Under the pieces are notes generated by a model. It was not told the origin of the DNA and ran no database searches. It saw only the letters and a program-made list of their open reading frames with translations. Below, one piece after another: positions 49,545 through 59,974 of a DNA stretch of 64,000 nucleotides. The first letter of the stretch is position 1. The number at the start of each line of letters is the position of its first letter. Both the position numbers and the translations under genes were made by a program. This stretch comes from Congeria kusceri. Taxonomy: Eukaryota > Mollusca > Bivalvia > Myida > Dreissenidae. The DNA is taken from assembly GCA_027627225.1 (NCBI GenBank), contig JAPFQT010000159.1, positions 62,001 through 126,000 on the forward strand. The letters are read 5' to 3'.

Positions 49545-51751
49545 ACGCAGCAAAACCCACTGAAAAAACTGAGCAATGCACATAAAACTTAAGTAACAGA
49601 ACGGAATGTGTTTCCTGTAGTAACTTGAGAAGTTCTTAAAATTACACGCATGTTTTTAACGTACGGATGGTCCGAGTTGGTACAACATGACCGTAATCCC
49701 ACATAGAGGAACATTACTAAAGGCCATTGATGTCATGCGCAGCCAAAGCTTGTATTATTTGTCCATAAGGCGAACTTGTATGACCGGTATATCCTATACA
49801 TGCAGATGCTTTTGTAATGAGTATTCAGTTCTATAATCGGTATCATGCGCTTCGTCGGTGAACCGTGTCAAAATAAAAATTGGAAGAAACGCAGAGAAAA
49901 ATGGCATTTGGGTGTACATATACGCACGATATTTCTCGTGTTTGCGTACATAACGTCACATTTTAGTGTCTGGAAGACAGGAAATATGAGTTTTGACATG
50001 CCTGCCTTATTTAAATGTACACAAGGTTTAGGCTAGCAATCAAAGTTTTTAACTGTTCAAAAGTCTTACTTGTAACATTATTGTCTTCAAATGGTGATGA
50101 TCTACATTATTTGGATAATTATCATCTGTTGTTTTTTTCCACGTATTGTACTGTTTGATGGATGTAAATTATCCACCAAATATCCTATATAAACTGTACA
50201 TTTACCCCCATAAATTCTGGAGGAAGTGTACATTTACTCCAAAATTTTCAGAAGTACGCGCACATTTATCCCCAGTACAAAAGCTTATATCAAGCACTGG
50301 CTCGTTGTTGTTGTTTTTATCATTGTCTTATGTCTTACCGACTGACTTGTTGCTATCTCTAGCTGTTTCCCTTTTATGTATAAATACAACCTTCATACCC
50401 AAATACATGTAGATTGTATAACACGTATATCAGTGTATATTATTTAGGAAATATAAATCAAACACCCTCTTACCGCCATCCCTATAAATAATATCTCAGT
50501 TATCTTAAGCATTTACTGATGTTCTGTGAAATTCTTTTATTTGATTTTTATTCTTACCGATTGTATAATGTGACCCGTGAAACATTATAAAGACATATTC
50601 TGTTCTTCAGGTCTTCTTACATTTTATTGTCTTAAATTCTGAATCTAGTAAATATTGAATAAGAATTTCTTAATCTTAATGTACACTTTGTGAACACAAC
50701 TCGATCATTGCATTTTCACTGTTCACATTTGATCTCAATTGTTCATTTAAGTACAACTTAAGTTAAAAGTTTCACTAGAAATCAGGGTAACAGCAACAAC
50801 AACAACACTGTTACGTCGATGTTAAACTTTTAACGGTTCAATAGGTAAAATATATTAAAATTTCCATTCGAAGTTATGTAACAGCTCTCAGTTAATGAAA
50901 CACTTGAGTCTTCATTGAATTGTCTGGTTTTACTTGGTGCAGCGAACAGAAATAATTATAAATCGTAATTCTATTATTGTTTATTCATGTAAGAATTCTG
51001 AATCCAGCTCTGTTAGTTGCTACGCAGATAGTGACTAAATTAAGACGAAACGTGCGCAAGATTCTCCACGTCTTCTGAAAAGCAGCAGCCCCCTAACAAC
51101 TTGAAAAACGTTACATGTCATTACAGGCTAGAAAATCACCATCTTTGCTTACGACACTGTGAATGTAAACATGTAACGGCGTGAAGTAAAAATAGAGACC
51201 GTGCTTGCCAGGATTATTTCATCTTCTTCGATAACAAATAAAAACTAAACAGATTAATGAAAATGTAGAAAATGTAGAAAACGTTGCATTAACAGTGATT
51301 TTGTGTATTTGAATATTGGTTTTATAATTTTGAAATACTCCATATTTTCCTTAATTTACCGAAACAAATGCGTTGATGTTGTACATTGTTGACAGTGAAC
51401 CATGTTTGGAAAAATGGTAGAAAATTTTAAAATAATTTGATGTGTGATTCCTAGGGACGGGTAAGTGACTGCAAAGACAAACGGGTTCTCCGCATCACTG
51501 AAAATTCATTCACTGATTCAAAACATTTGTGCACGAGACATTGAAAACACTATGTACAATTGTAAATAGTGGTTACCAAATAATTTGCTAATGTAAACGA
51601 CGATGAACATTCTTCCAGTATCACATTAATTTTAATTCATTTGCTTCACTTTCTTGGTTAACATGAACCAGTTCTTGACCTTTCTGGGAAATTCAGACTT
51701 TCATAACGTTTTTTCGCTGCATAAACAGTATACCTACACTGTACTCCAACT
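49545..51751. other. Intergenic, 2.2 kb, no gene
   Basis: AT-rich. At 50190-50275 three imperfect copies of GTACATTTAYCCC/TCC occur about 30 bp apart. ORFs at 49845-50036 and 50146-50412 have no recognised domain. Confidence 0.55.
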
Positions 51752-52050
51752 AATGTCTACTAACGGGGAGCTACTGCTGCCAGGAATTCCCAGGGAAGTA
51801 ATATCGAGTTGTCTCCCGTGTTAATTAGGTAGCAAATGTACGTTAGGTTTTTGTTTAGGATAAACCTTTTATATTTCTGCACTCTCAATAATTCAAGAAA
51901 TGTATTATCATTTATTATTTTATTTCTTTTTATTATTTTACAAATATATACATTATGATTAACAGAGCGCAATGCTCGGCCGCAAATGCATCGAACGAAT
52001 AAGTATAATGAAATTGTAGTAAGCATATTGATACAAAAAGTTTAATTGAA
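51752..52050 (+). mobile_element. GGGGAGCTACTGCTGC family, copy 3
   Basis: Head CTAACGGGGAGCTACTGC, then ATCGAGTTGTCTCCCGTG, GTAGCAAATGTACGTTAGG and AGGATAAACC as in copy 1. A distal part, AAATGCATCGAACG then ATAATGAAATTGTAG, matches copies 2 and 4. Confidence 0.75.
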
Positions 52051-52139
52051 TAAACGACAGTCTAAATGCAGCCGTGGCAACAGATCTCTAATCATTTGTT
52101 CACTACAATGCTGATGCGTTGTTCCATAAATATTTATAC

Positions 52140-53455
52140 AAGATACGAAAAAGACAAGCTGAAAAAAAGAGCTGTCGGAGTACAACGCGCTCGACTTTTC
52201 TTGTACTTGTCAGAGTTACTGGCATTTTTTCTACAACAAATTGTTTGGATAGTAGGGGCTTATTAAACAAATTTAATTTCGTTCTTGAGTTACTGAAAGG
52301 AAAGAATCTCACTACTTTTCAAAACAGTGACCTTGACCTTGACCACACCCACCGCATATAAAGTTGACGCCGCCACCAAATCTGTGAGAATGTACATTTT
52401 CTAACTGTAAAAAGGAGCATAATTTCGACAATGTTTTTCGAACTAGAGTTATCAAAATTGTCATATCGGCTTATTTTAATATAGGGAATTAATGTTTTAA
52501 GTTTGAATGAAATCCCTCAAGCCAATTCAAAGAAACTAGTTTACTGAAAAACCTTAACCTATCCAAATAGCTTAGTTGTAAAATGTTCTAAGAGTAAAAT
52601 TTATGACAAATTTCAAACTAGAGTTATTTGGCCTTTAGGTTCATTTTAACATGGGGAATACATGTTTTAAGTTTGAATGAAATCCCTAAAGCCTTTCCTG
52701 AGAAACTAGCTTACCGAACAAGAGCTGTCTCGGGACAGCGCGCTTGACTATTCAACCGCTTTGTCGGAGTTATCTGCCTTTATCACTACAAACAGGGGCA
52801 TAATTTTGAAATAATGCTTGTCACAGTTAATTGCCTTGGCCAGTGACCTTATATTATGACAATGAAGACATGTGCGAAGTTTTAACTTAATATATGTAGT
52901 AGATAAATAGATATGAAGTTGTTGCATGCACATTTTAGCCTGAAATTTCTAAGTACAGAAAGGGGCATAACTCTGCTAAATTGCAGGTCAGAGTTATGGG
53001 CCTTCGTAAGTGATCTTACATAATGACCCCGAAGACATGTGTGAAGTTTCAATTGAATATCTGGAGTAATTACAGAGACATGCACTTGTTGCGCGCGAAA
53101 CGTAACCTGAAGTGCAAAAAAGGGGCATAACTTTGCCTAATTTGAGGTCAGAGTTATGGGCCTTGGTCAGTGACCTCAAATAATGACCCAGAAGACATGT
53201 GTGAAGTTTCAATTGAATATCTGTCAAAGTTGTAGAGATATGTACTTGTTGCACGCAAACCTTAACCAGAATTTTCTCTGCAAGCAAACATTAACCATTA
53301 CTTTTTTAAATACAAATAAAGGCATACTTCTACTAAAGTGCTGGTCACAGTTATGGGTCTTGGCCAGTGACCTTATATAAGGACCCTGAAGGCCTGTGTG
53401 AATTTCAATTGAAAATTTTTCATGATCATCAACATTAGTCCGGTAATCTCTTCTT
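52140..53455 (+). repeat. Modular ACAAGAGCTGTC-type repeats, two heads in tandem
   Basis: A first head GAGCTGTCGGAGTACAAC is at about 52170 and a second, ACAAGAGCTGTCTCGGGAC, at 52720. The second is followed by modules of 130-180 bp with AGGGGCATAACTTTGC, CAGAGTTATGGGCCTTGG, AGAAGACATGTGTGAAG and TTTCAATTGAATATCTG. Several weak minus ORFs (52748-53622) follow the modules and are not genes. Confidence 0.8.
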
Positions 53456-53693
53456 CTTCTTTCCTCTAAAGGGACCTGTTCACAAATTGGCAAACTGACA
53501 TTTTTCAAAATTTTTGTCATAGATTCAAAAAAGAAATTATACACTCTATCCAAACACGCGGAATAACACTCATGACTAATAAATATATTGGAAATATCAT
53601 TTGGTTTGTGGATAATCATCAATCAAGATGGGTAACATTATAAAGCGTTTCTAACGCTTTTCATCCGTATTTTGGAAAACACAGCGTTAAAAA

Positions 53694-53999
53694 ATTACAA
53701 CCAACTGCCGAGTGGTTAGTGCATAAGATTACAACCAACTGCCGAGTGGTTAGCGCATAAGATTACAACCAACTGCCGTGTGGTTAGCGCATAAGATTAC
53801 AACCAACTGCCGAGTGGTTAGCGCATAAGATTACAACCAAGTGCCGTGTGGTTAGCGCATAAGATTACAACCAACTGCCGAGTGGTTAGCGCATAAGATT
53901 ACAACCAACTGCCGAGTGGTTAGCGCATAAGATTACAACCAACTGCCGAGTGGTTAGCGCATAAGATTACAACCAACTGCCGTGTGGTTAGCGCATTAG
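53694..53999 (+). repeat. Nine tandem 34-bp copies of a tRNA 5' half
   Basis: Units start at 53694 and every 34 bp up to 53966 with ATTACAACCAACTGCCG then AGTGGTTAGCGCATAAG. Each unit holds an A-box-like TGCCGAGTGGTTAGCGC. Variants are GTGTGG for GAGTGG in three units, one AGTGCC, and one GTGC. The last unit flows directly into the anticodon and T-arm part at 54000-54043. Confidence 0.95.
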
Positions 54000-54043
54000 A
54001 TTATTGATCTCATAGGTCCCAAGTTCGAGTCCCGGCGCAGGCA
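53973..54043 (+). pseudogene. tRNA-like sequence at end of the 34-bp array
   Basis: A D arm TGCCGTGTGGTTAGCGC is followed by an anticodon arm TTAGA/TCTCA (four of five pairs) with 7-base loop TTATTGA. Then comes the B box AGTTCGAGTCCC and a CGGCGCAGGCA end. T-stem pairing is poor (CCAAG/CCCGG) and the acceptor ends do not match. It looks like a SINE head or tail and not a working tRNA gene. Confidence 0.7.
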
Positions 54044-54340
54044 AATTTTAAAATTTACCGTTTTCATTTATATATAATATTTGTTTTATATTATTCCATC
54101 ATATTATCTTGCATTATCAATTATTTACAACACTAAGGCCTTATGCATTTCAAACAAACCAATACAATAAACACACACAAAAACATATTCCATTATGTTT
54201 TATTAATGTTTGTGTCTTCAAAAAAATGTACTTGTTTGTAATTTAATCGTTTGTAAGCATTTTGACTACCATTATGACGTACATTCATGGCTAATTTTAA
54301 CTTTTTTACAGTATCTGTACTAGCATGTGTCATTTAAGAA

Positions 54341-54675
54341 ATAATTTTCGATTTAGTTTATCAGCCAAGTAACAACGATTTGGAGTTCTGATGCGTAGGA
54401 ATTAAACCACACGGGCGTTAGCCGAGTGGTTGAATAGCCACACATCAGAACGACAAAGAGTTGTTTATTGGCCGATAAACAACGATAATGCAAAAATCAT
54501 TTCGATTCTAACATGATCTGCCAACTATTTTTGCAAATGTATTAAATGTATTAAACTACGTTTTACTACGCTCCGCTCAGAATCGGGACTACTTTTTCGT
54601 TGTTTATTGGGTAGTTTAACAGTGATCATTTTGTTCGTTGTCTACCGATAAATCAGCGAGTATCATCTTAGAATA
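54341..54675 (+). mobile_element. Foldback element copy 7 (full length, plus)
   Basis: This is the best-preserved copy. Parts are: TTATCAGCCAAGTAACAACG, GGAGTTCTGATGCGTAGG, AATTAAACCACACGGGCG, TTAGCCGAGTGGTTGAATAG, CCACACATCAGAACGAC, TTGTTTATTGGCCGATAAAC, CGATTCTAACATGATCTGCC, CTCCGCTCAGAATCGGGAC, TTGTTTATTGGGTAGTTTAAC, and the end ATCAGCGAGTATCATC. GTTCTGATGCGT and ACACATCAGAAC form the central hairpin. Confidence 0.93.
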
Positions 54676-55110
54676 TCATTGCACATAACTAGTACAAGAC
54701 ATTAGATTTTTTGGGCAAGCTAAATCCGAATCGGGAAAGTAAAATTTCCATGTTTTGTCTGAATTGGCAAACATACCCTTCGACAGAATGCTTTTAAACG
54801 TATTGTAACTTACTAGCAATAACATCGTTCCTTCCGAAATATAACAAACAGTGTTATGCGTAATAATGAGCAAAAACCTGCCCCCAAATTTGAAGGAACA
54901 AGTAATTTGAAAAAAAAATTCTCTATGGTTGTTTTAACGATAATGTTCCCTTTTAATTACTGTGACTTGATTGTATATGGACTTCTTACCATTACCCAGT
55001 ATTTTTGGCGTGGATCTTTAAACTGTAGATTAACTACAACTGAAATATTTGGAAATATTTTCAAAAGAGTTATTTGCTTATTTACAAGCGACTGTATAAT
55101 TCAAAAATAA
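54676..55110. other. Spacer between foldback copies 7 and 8
   Basis: AT-rich. An 84-codon ORF (54856-55110, plus) with a hydrophobic stretch (SMVVLTIMFPFNYCDLIVYG) ends at the next element. I recognise no family. Confidence 0.35.
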
Positions 55111-55237
55111 TGTTCGATTTATCGATGTTTATCGGTCATTAAACACCGATTTGGAGTTCTGATGCCTAGGAATTAAACCACTATGGAGTTAACCCGAGTT
55201 GTTTAATAGCCACACATCAGAACGACAAAGAGTTGTT
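55111..55237 (+). mobile_element. Foldback element copy 8 (3' truncated, plus)
   Basis: It contains the first palindrome, GGAGTTCTGATGCCTAGG, ATTAAACCACTATGGAG, TTAACCCGAGTTGTTTAATAG and CACACATCAGAACGAC. It breaks off at AGAGTTGTT, where the 31-bp array begins. Confidence 0.88.
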
Positions 55238-55239
55238 AA

Positions 55240-55565
55240 AAAGGTATCATTACGAATCACAGATCGTAACAATCGCACACTTTGTAATCCTAACAAATAC
55301 AGTTCTTTCACTTAAGTAATCATAACAAATAAAGATCGCACACTATAAGTTATCATTACGAATCAGAGATCGTAAAGATTGTACACTATGTAATTCTCGT
55401 GAATAAAGTTCTTGCACTTATCGTCACGCATTAAGATTGTTCACTATAAGTTATCATTACCAATCAAAGATCGTACACTAAGTAATTGTCATGAATAAAG
55501 ATTGTACACTAAGTAATCACCACAAATACAGTGCTTACACTTAAGTTATCATCTTGAATACAATT
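55240..55565 (+). repeat. 31-bp degenerate minisatellite, copy 2
   Basis: About ten diverged units of TAAGTAATCNTNACGAAT then AAAGATCGTACA. It is related unit by unit to 42365-42950 and starts immediately at the broken end of foldback copy 8. Confidence 0.88.
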
Positions 55566-55751
55566 TTGTGCATAGTTAATACAAAAGATAATGGACATCA
55601 AATGGCTGAAAAATCAACAGAAATCGTCATACACATGTATTAGTATTTCATCCACGCGTCATAAAAGGAAACACAAGTTCAGAGTTACAGGTCCAGCCTT
55701 TTTGTTTTTTATTGCAACGAATAAGCTCACTGGTTCAGTGGAGAAAGTGCG

Positions 55752-55994
55752 ATGTGGGAATGCACAAAATACACTATGATGACCAACAGCAGAAGCAGGC
55801 AATTAAGTTCTTCGACACGCCATTTTATAGTGAAGAGCAACCCACACAGCTGTCTATTTGAGCGAGATCATGCACGCGTTGTCGTCGAAAAGCTAAGTGC
55901 ACGTGAACTAGTCTATATGGAGGCGGACGGAAATGTAGAAGTCAAGACGGTCGGTAGAAAAAAATCTTCCGGTTCACGAATCGATTTAACCTAA
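55752..55994 (+). CDS. Candidate ORF or exon, 80 codons, unknown
   Basis: The frame starts MWECTKYTMMTNSRSR. Its second half (HARVVVEKLSARELVYMEAD, then NVEVKTVGRKKSSGSRIDLT) has a coding-like mix of charged and hydrophobic residues and ends in TAA before an AT-rich stretch. The local GC content is above that of the flanks. A preceding ORF (55591-55779) overlaps in another frame. No known domain is recognised. It may be a 3' terminal exon or an old transposon piece. Confidence 0.25.
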   Translation: MWECTKYTMMTNSRSRQLSSSTRHFIVKSNPHSCLFERDHARVVVEKLSARELVYMEADGNVEVKTVGRKKSSGSRIDLT

Positions 55995-56040
55995 TTTGCA
56001 TTTCACAATGTTTCTAATCCAAACATGAGGCAATTTTATT

Positions 56041-56265
56041 TTTAGGAGCAGGCGTCTACAATTCGTGCAGACCAGGGGTCAGTGTTAAGGTGTCCTCACA
56101 GAGGCACGAATGACCAGTCTCACTGAACATACGTCATAAACACCTACAGACGACAGTTGCACGTGTCCAGAACGAGGCAGGATGATAGACCAGTCGGGTG
56201 GAAGCTGTGACTAGTCGGGTGTTCATGTGGCGTTAAACAGGGTCGAGTAATGTTTAAAACTGTTC
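56041..56265 (+). mobile_element. SINE-like element, GAGGCAGGATGATAGAC family, copy 2
   Basis: It contains GTTGCACGTGTCCAGAAC, GAGGCAGGATGATAGACC, AGTCGGGTGGAAGC and GTGGCGTTAAACAGGGTCG, and corresponds to 20741-21060. The GGCGTTAAAC tail is the best hint that this is a molluscan SINE. Confidence 0.6.
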
Positions 56266-56374
56266 TTTTACTTGAATCTATCACAGAAATGAAAATACTT
56301 ACAAAGATGTCTTTGTTTATATTTTATTTAAACTATTTATTTAAACGCGTTTAATATAGAAGGTAGAGGACACG

Positions 56375-56775
56375 AACAATAAATGCCAAGCAAATTTAAC
56401 ATGAATACTTTCAAGAGATTTTTAAATATTGAGCACTGCTCTCCGTCAAACAACCATCTATTTATGTATGAAGTTTTGAGTTCAATCCCTTCAGTAGTTT
56501 TTGAGAAAATTGCCGGACAAAGAAAACAGACAAAGGAAATAACTCCGTACATAATGCAGCTAGAGTTATACATCTTGTGCACTGCACTCCGCCTAACAAC
56601 CATCGATCCATGTATTTAGTTTGAAGTTGATATCAAAAAGGGTTTTAAAGTTATGATCCAGACAAAAAAACGACAGACAGATGGACGGACGGACAGACAG
56701 TCGTACTATTCCAGTATACCCGCCTTACTACTTTGTTGTGCGGGGGTAGTTGTATGGGGGTATAAATATCATTGT
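56375..56775 (+). repeat. Dispersed repeat ending in GACGGACGGAC and TGCGGGGGTA
   Basis: Two modules share GAGCACTGCTCTCCGTC / GTGCACTGCACTCCGCC, AACAACCATC and ATGTATGAAGTTTTGAGTTC / TATTTAGTTTGAAGTTGAT. The tail has a GACGGACGGACAGACAG microsatellite and GTGCGGGGGTAGTTG. I recall this tail from bivalve repeats. The two opposite ORFs here are by-products. Confidence 0.7.
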
Positions 56776-57435
56776 GTAAAAAAAGTATATGACGTCACGT
56801 CTGACGTAAGCGTACACTCCAAAAATCTACCATTTATGAATACAAAATATTCCTAGATCAACATGATCAACTTGTACACATAATAAAAAATAAACTTGAA
56901 CTGCTGAAATCACAAAACTGTGCTTCTCGACTAAGAAAAAAAGATCATCAAATTATTTCGTTGATTTGATTTTACTGACAAAAATATTTATCGACGTTGT
57001 TTCCGTTAAATGGTAAGATGTAACATAACAGAGATATTTGTTGCATTCAAAATCACTTAAAAGTTGTCTGCGTTTTTCATTCGGGTGCTTAGCTGGACTC
57101 GACAAATGTCTAACCATTTTGTAATACTTAACGTTATGCGCGCCGCAAACAGAAAATTACATACAATAGAAAATATTTGTTTCAAACTGCGTGAACGGAT
57201 TACGCAGTACTAATATTATTGTCTCTGAAATATAAAATCTGTATACATGTACATACGAAAGGTTCTACGTACCTATTTTATCAATTCAAATTTAATTGAA
57301 AACATAAATTGAACATAATTTAGTCGCAGGCTAGCCTTACATGCATGATTCCACACAATTTTTACCATGATTAACCATGAGAATAAAGAATGGTTTTAGT
57401 TAAATTCAAAACTATTGCCTAAAAAGCGATTGATT
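56776..57435. other. Intergenic, nothing recognised
   Basis: AT-rich spacer without supported features. Confidence 0.5.
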
Positions 57436-57437
57436 AC

Positions 57438-58350
57438 CAAACAAGAGCTGTCAGAGGAGAGCGCGCTCGACTATTCGAAGTATGTCAGTTGGTACATATT
57501 CTGGAAAGTGGAAGGGCATAAATTTGTTCAAATACAAAACTGATTTATGGCAATTATTTTATCAAAAAATTCCAAGATTCAAGTAAAAACCTTATGTAGT
57601 TAATAACTTGTGTAGTTTTGAATATACACTTTAACCAGAAAATCTATTTTTAAAAAGGGATAAAACTATGTCAAAATGCAAAACAGAGTTATCGGGAGGT
57701 TGACCCTGATACTGGATTTGATGACAAAGGTATGTTCCTATTTTCAAGTGACTAACTTCGTTAGTTCTAAAGTTACAACAATTTTAATATAATCTTTAAC
57801 CAGAAAATCTATGTGAAAATGGGAAATAACTCTGTCAAAATACAAAACAGAGATATAGAGAATGTTTCCCCTGACACTGGAGTTGATGACAAAGGTTTAT
57901 TCCAAGTTTCAAGTGAATAACTTATGTAGTTTTGCAGTTACAAACTTTTGAATATAAACTTTAACCAGAAAATCAATAAAAAAATATAAGTGAAAAAGGG
58001 ACACAACTCTGTCAAAATACAAAACAGAGTTATGGGCAATGTTGCCCCTGACACTGGAGTTGATGACAAAGGTTTATTTCAAGTTTCAAGTGAATAACTT
58101 ATTTAATTGTGAAATTACACAACTTTTGAAAATAAACTTTAACCAGAACATCTAAGTGAAAAGAGGGCACAACTCTGTCAAAATCCAAAACAGAGATATT
58201 CGGAATGTTGCCCCTGACACTGGATTTGATCACAAAGGTATATTCCAAGTTTCAAGTGAATAAGTTATGTAGATTTGAAATTACAAGACTTTTGAATAAA
58301 AATTTTAATCAAATTAAGACGCGGACGCCGACGCCGGGGGTAGTAGGGAA
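57438..58350 (+). repeat. Modular ACAAGAGCTGTC-type repeat, most complete copy
   Basis: The head ACAAGAGCTGTCAGAGGAG then GCGCGCTCGACTATTCG (57440-57477) is followed by about five modules of 164-177 bp; the CTNTGTCAAAAT marker recurs near 57670, 57834, 58011 and 58176. Module pieces are CAAAACAGAGTTATGGGC, GACACTGGAGTTGATGAC, AGTTTCAAGTGAATAACTT and ACTTTAACCAGAAAATC. It ends GACGCGGACGCCGACGCCGG. Confidence 0.85.
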
Positions 58351-58504
58351 GCTCACCTATTCTTCAAATACTTGGGGAAATTCATTTCTGACCAGTCCAA
58401 TCCCTTGTCGTGACGGACCAGTCCCTCCCAGGGAAAGCGATACGACCGATAGTAATTTTACTTAAATTCATAACATCTAAACTAGAACTCCTCGATTCAG
58501 ATGT

Positions 58505-58850
58505 GTCACCTGATTGGGCATAACTCAAGTAGGATAAGAGCAATTATGCTAAAAATTGAACTAAACCTTCCTTTTATGCCTACAAACACTTCCCTAAAGT
58601 TTCATAATGATTGCTCAAAAATTTATTGTCAACATAAGCCTTAATTGAACTATTTTTTTAAAAGGGGGCATTACTCAAGCATGATAAAAGCAATATCGCC
58701 AAAAATTGAACTAAACCTTCCTTTTATGCCTACAAACACTTCCCTAAAGTTTCATAATGATTGCGCAAAAACTTCTTAAGTTATTGTCTGCACAAACTAA
58801 AGGGGAGGCTGCCGCCGCCGCCGCCAACAACCCCTCGTGACCGACGCCGA
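58505..58850 (+). repeat. Two 150-bp modules and a GCC-rich end
   Basis: GGGCATAACTCAAG at 58516 and GGGCATTACTCAAG at 58666 begin two copies sharing AAAAATTGAACTAAACC, TTCCTTTTATGCCTACAAAC and CCCTAAAGTTTCATAATG. The end is CTGCCGCCGCCGCCGCC then CCGACGCCGAC. It looks like a second modular repeat next to 57438-58350. Confidence 0.85.
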
Positions 58851-59375
58851 CAAAAGTAACCCCTAAATGACGCCTTTTCATGCGACACAAAAACAAAGCA
58901 TTTCAACATGTTTATAAAATTATGTAAAATATTATTTTAATTGTATTTTTATCGACAACGCAATGAACAACTGAGTGTAGGTAACTGAAGAATGGATGGT
59001 GAATATGGACCAGGTCACTTCCAGTAGTTGTTTCAAATCACCAAAGCAGTGGCATATTAATAGTACAGCACACAAACTGATGTTGCAATTGTTTAATTTG
59101 ACAATGTTAAAAGCATATACTTGACTACGTGTTCAAATGGATTGAAATGCTCCAAACGCTCGCACCACTTACAAATATTTAACGTGCCATAAGATTTTAC
59201 AATTCACAATGTGCTTCAAACTCAGAACATTTAAGCAATCAAGCCGGGTACAGTTACAAGATGCATACACAGACTTGGAAGTCAGATCTCAAACAGGTTG
59301 TTGTTAACAATAGTTTATTAATGAACGCAAAAGTCAATGACTAATTAAGTTTACGCATGATATTCCACAATTAAT
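58851..59375. other. Intergenic, nothing recognised
   Basis: AT-rich, without supported ORFs or RNA genes. Confidence 0.5.
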
Positions 59376-59665
59376 ATAGAGGAAGCAACTGCTGCCTGGA
59401 GTTTGCAAATATAATAATCATAACACGAGTCGGTTTATAATATTTTAGCTTCTATTTACTTGTATTTTCTAACAAACATTGCTGAGCTGTTTAACTATGA
59501 ATTAGTTAGTAGCAGACTTTTGGATTAAACAAAATGCAACCAACGGTCTTGAGAAAATGCATCACGCGATACAATGAAATTGTATCAACTCAATCGATAC
59601 GACTTTTCAATCAAATAAACGACATATCCGTGCACAACAATATATCTATTACATGTTTTACCATT
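59376..59665 (+). mobile_element. GGGGAGCTACTGCTGC family, copy 4
   Basis: The head is AGAGGAAGCAACTGCTGCC. The TCTCCCG part is lost and only AACACGAGTCGG remains. The distal part matches copy 2 well (see 48249-48640). Confidence 0.65.
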
Positions 59666-59974
59666 TACAATGAGATCGCTAAATTGTTTGATTAAAATAT
59701 AATAATTGTAGCAACGAAATACCTCCATATTTGAGTCATATTTGCGTTAAATACGAAATAAAACAATATTCAAGTGAAGTTCGATATTTTGTCGAGTGAC
59801 CAAATATACGTTGCTCTGAAAACACGCATATCTTATATTTGTTTTAATTATATGTAAAAGTTAAACATGTCACTTTCTTTCATTTCCATGTCAGCTCTGA
59901 CATAGAATCTACATTTCAATATGTACTCCTCATCAAAAGTAATATTACCGATTAAATACTAGCCTTTTTAAAGA

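Larger units (their letters stand above)
53468..54050 (+). mobile_element. AAAGGGACC element with 3' tRNA-like end, copy 2
   Basis: It starts AAAGGGACCTGTTCACAAA. ATGACTAATAAATATATTGG and ATTATAAAGCGTTTCTAACG match copy 1. Instead of a single tRNA-like end it carries nine tandem 34-bp units followed by a longer tRNA-like sequence, then AAATTTT. Confidence 0.8.

Noticed and set aside
47599..54043. Functional tRNA genes at 47599-47668, 53973-54043 and 26259-26312
   Set aside because: Acceptor stems do not pair, one lacks an anticodon arm, and all three sit at the end of the same dispersed element.
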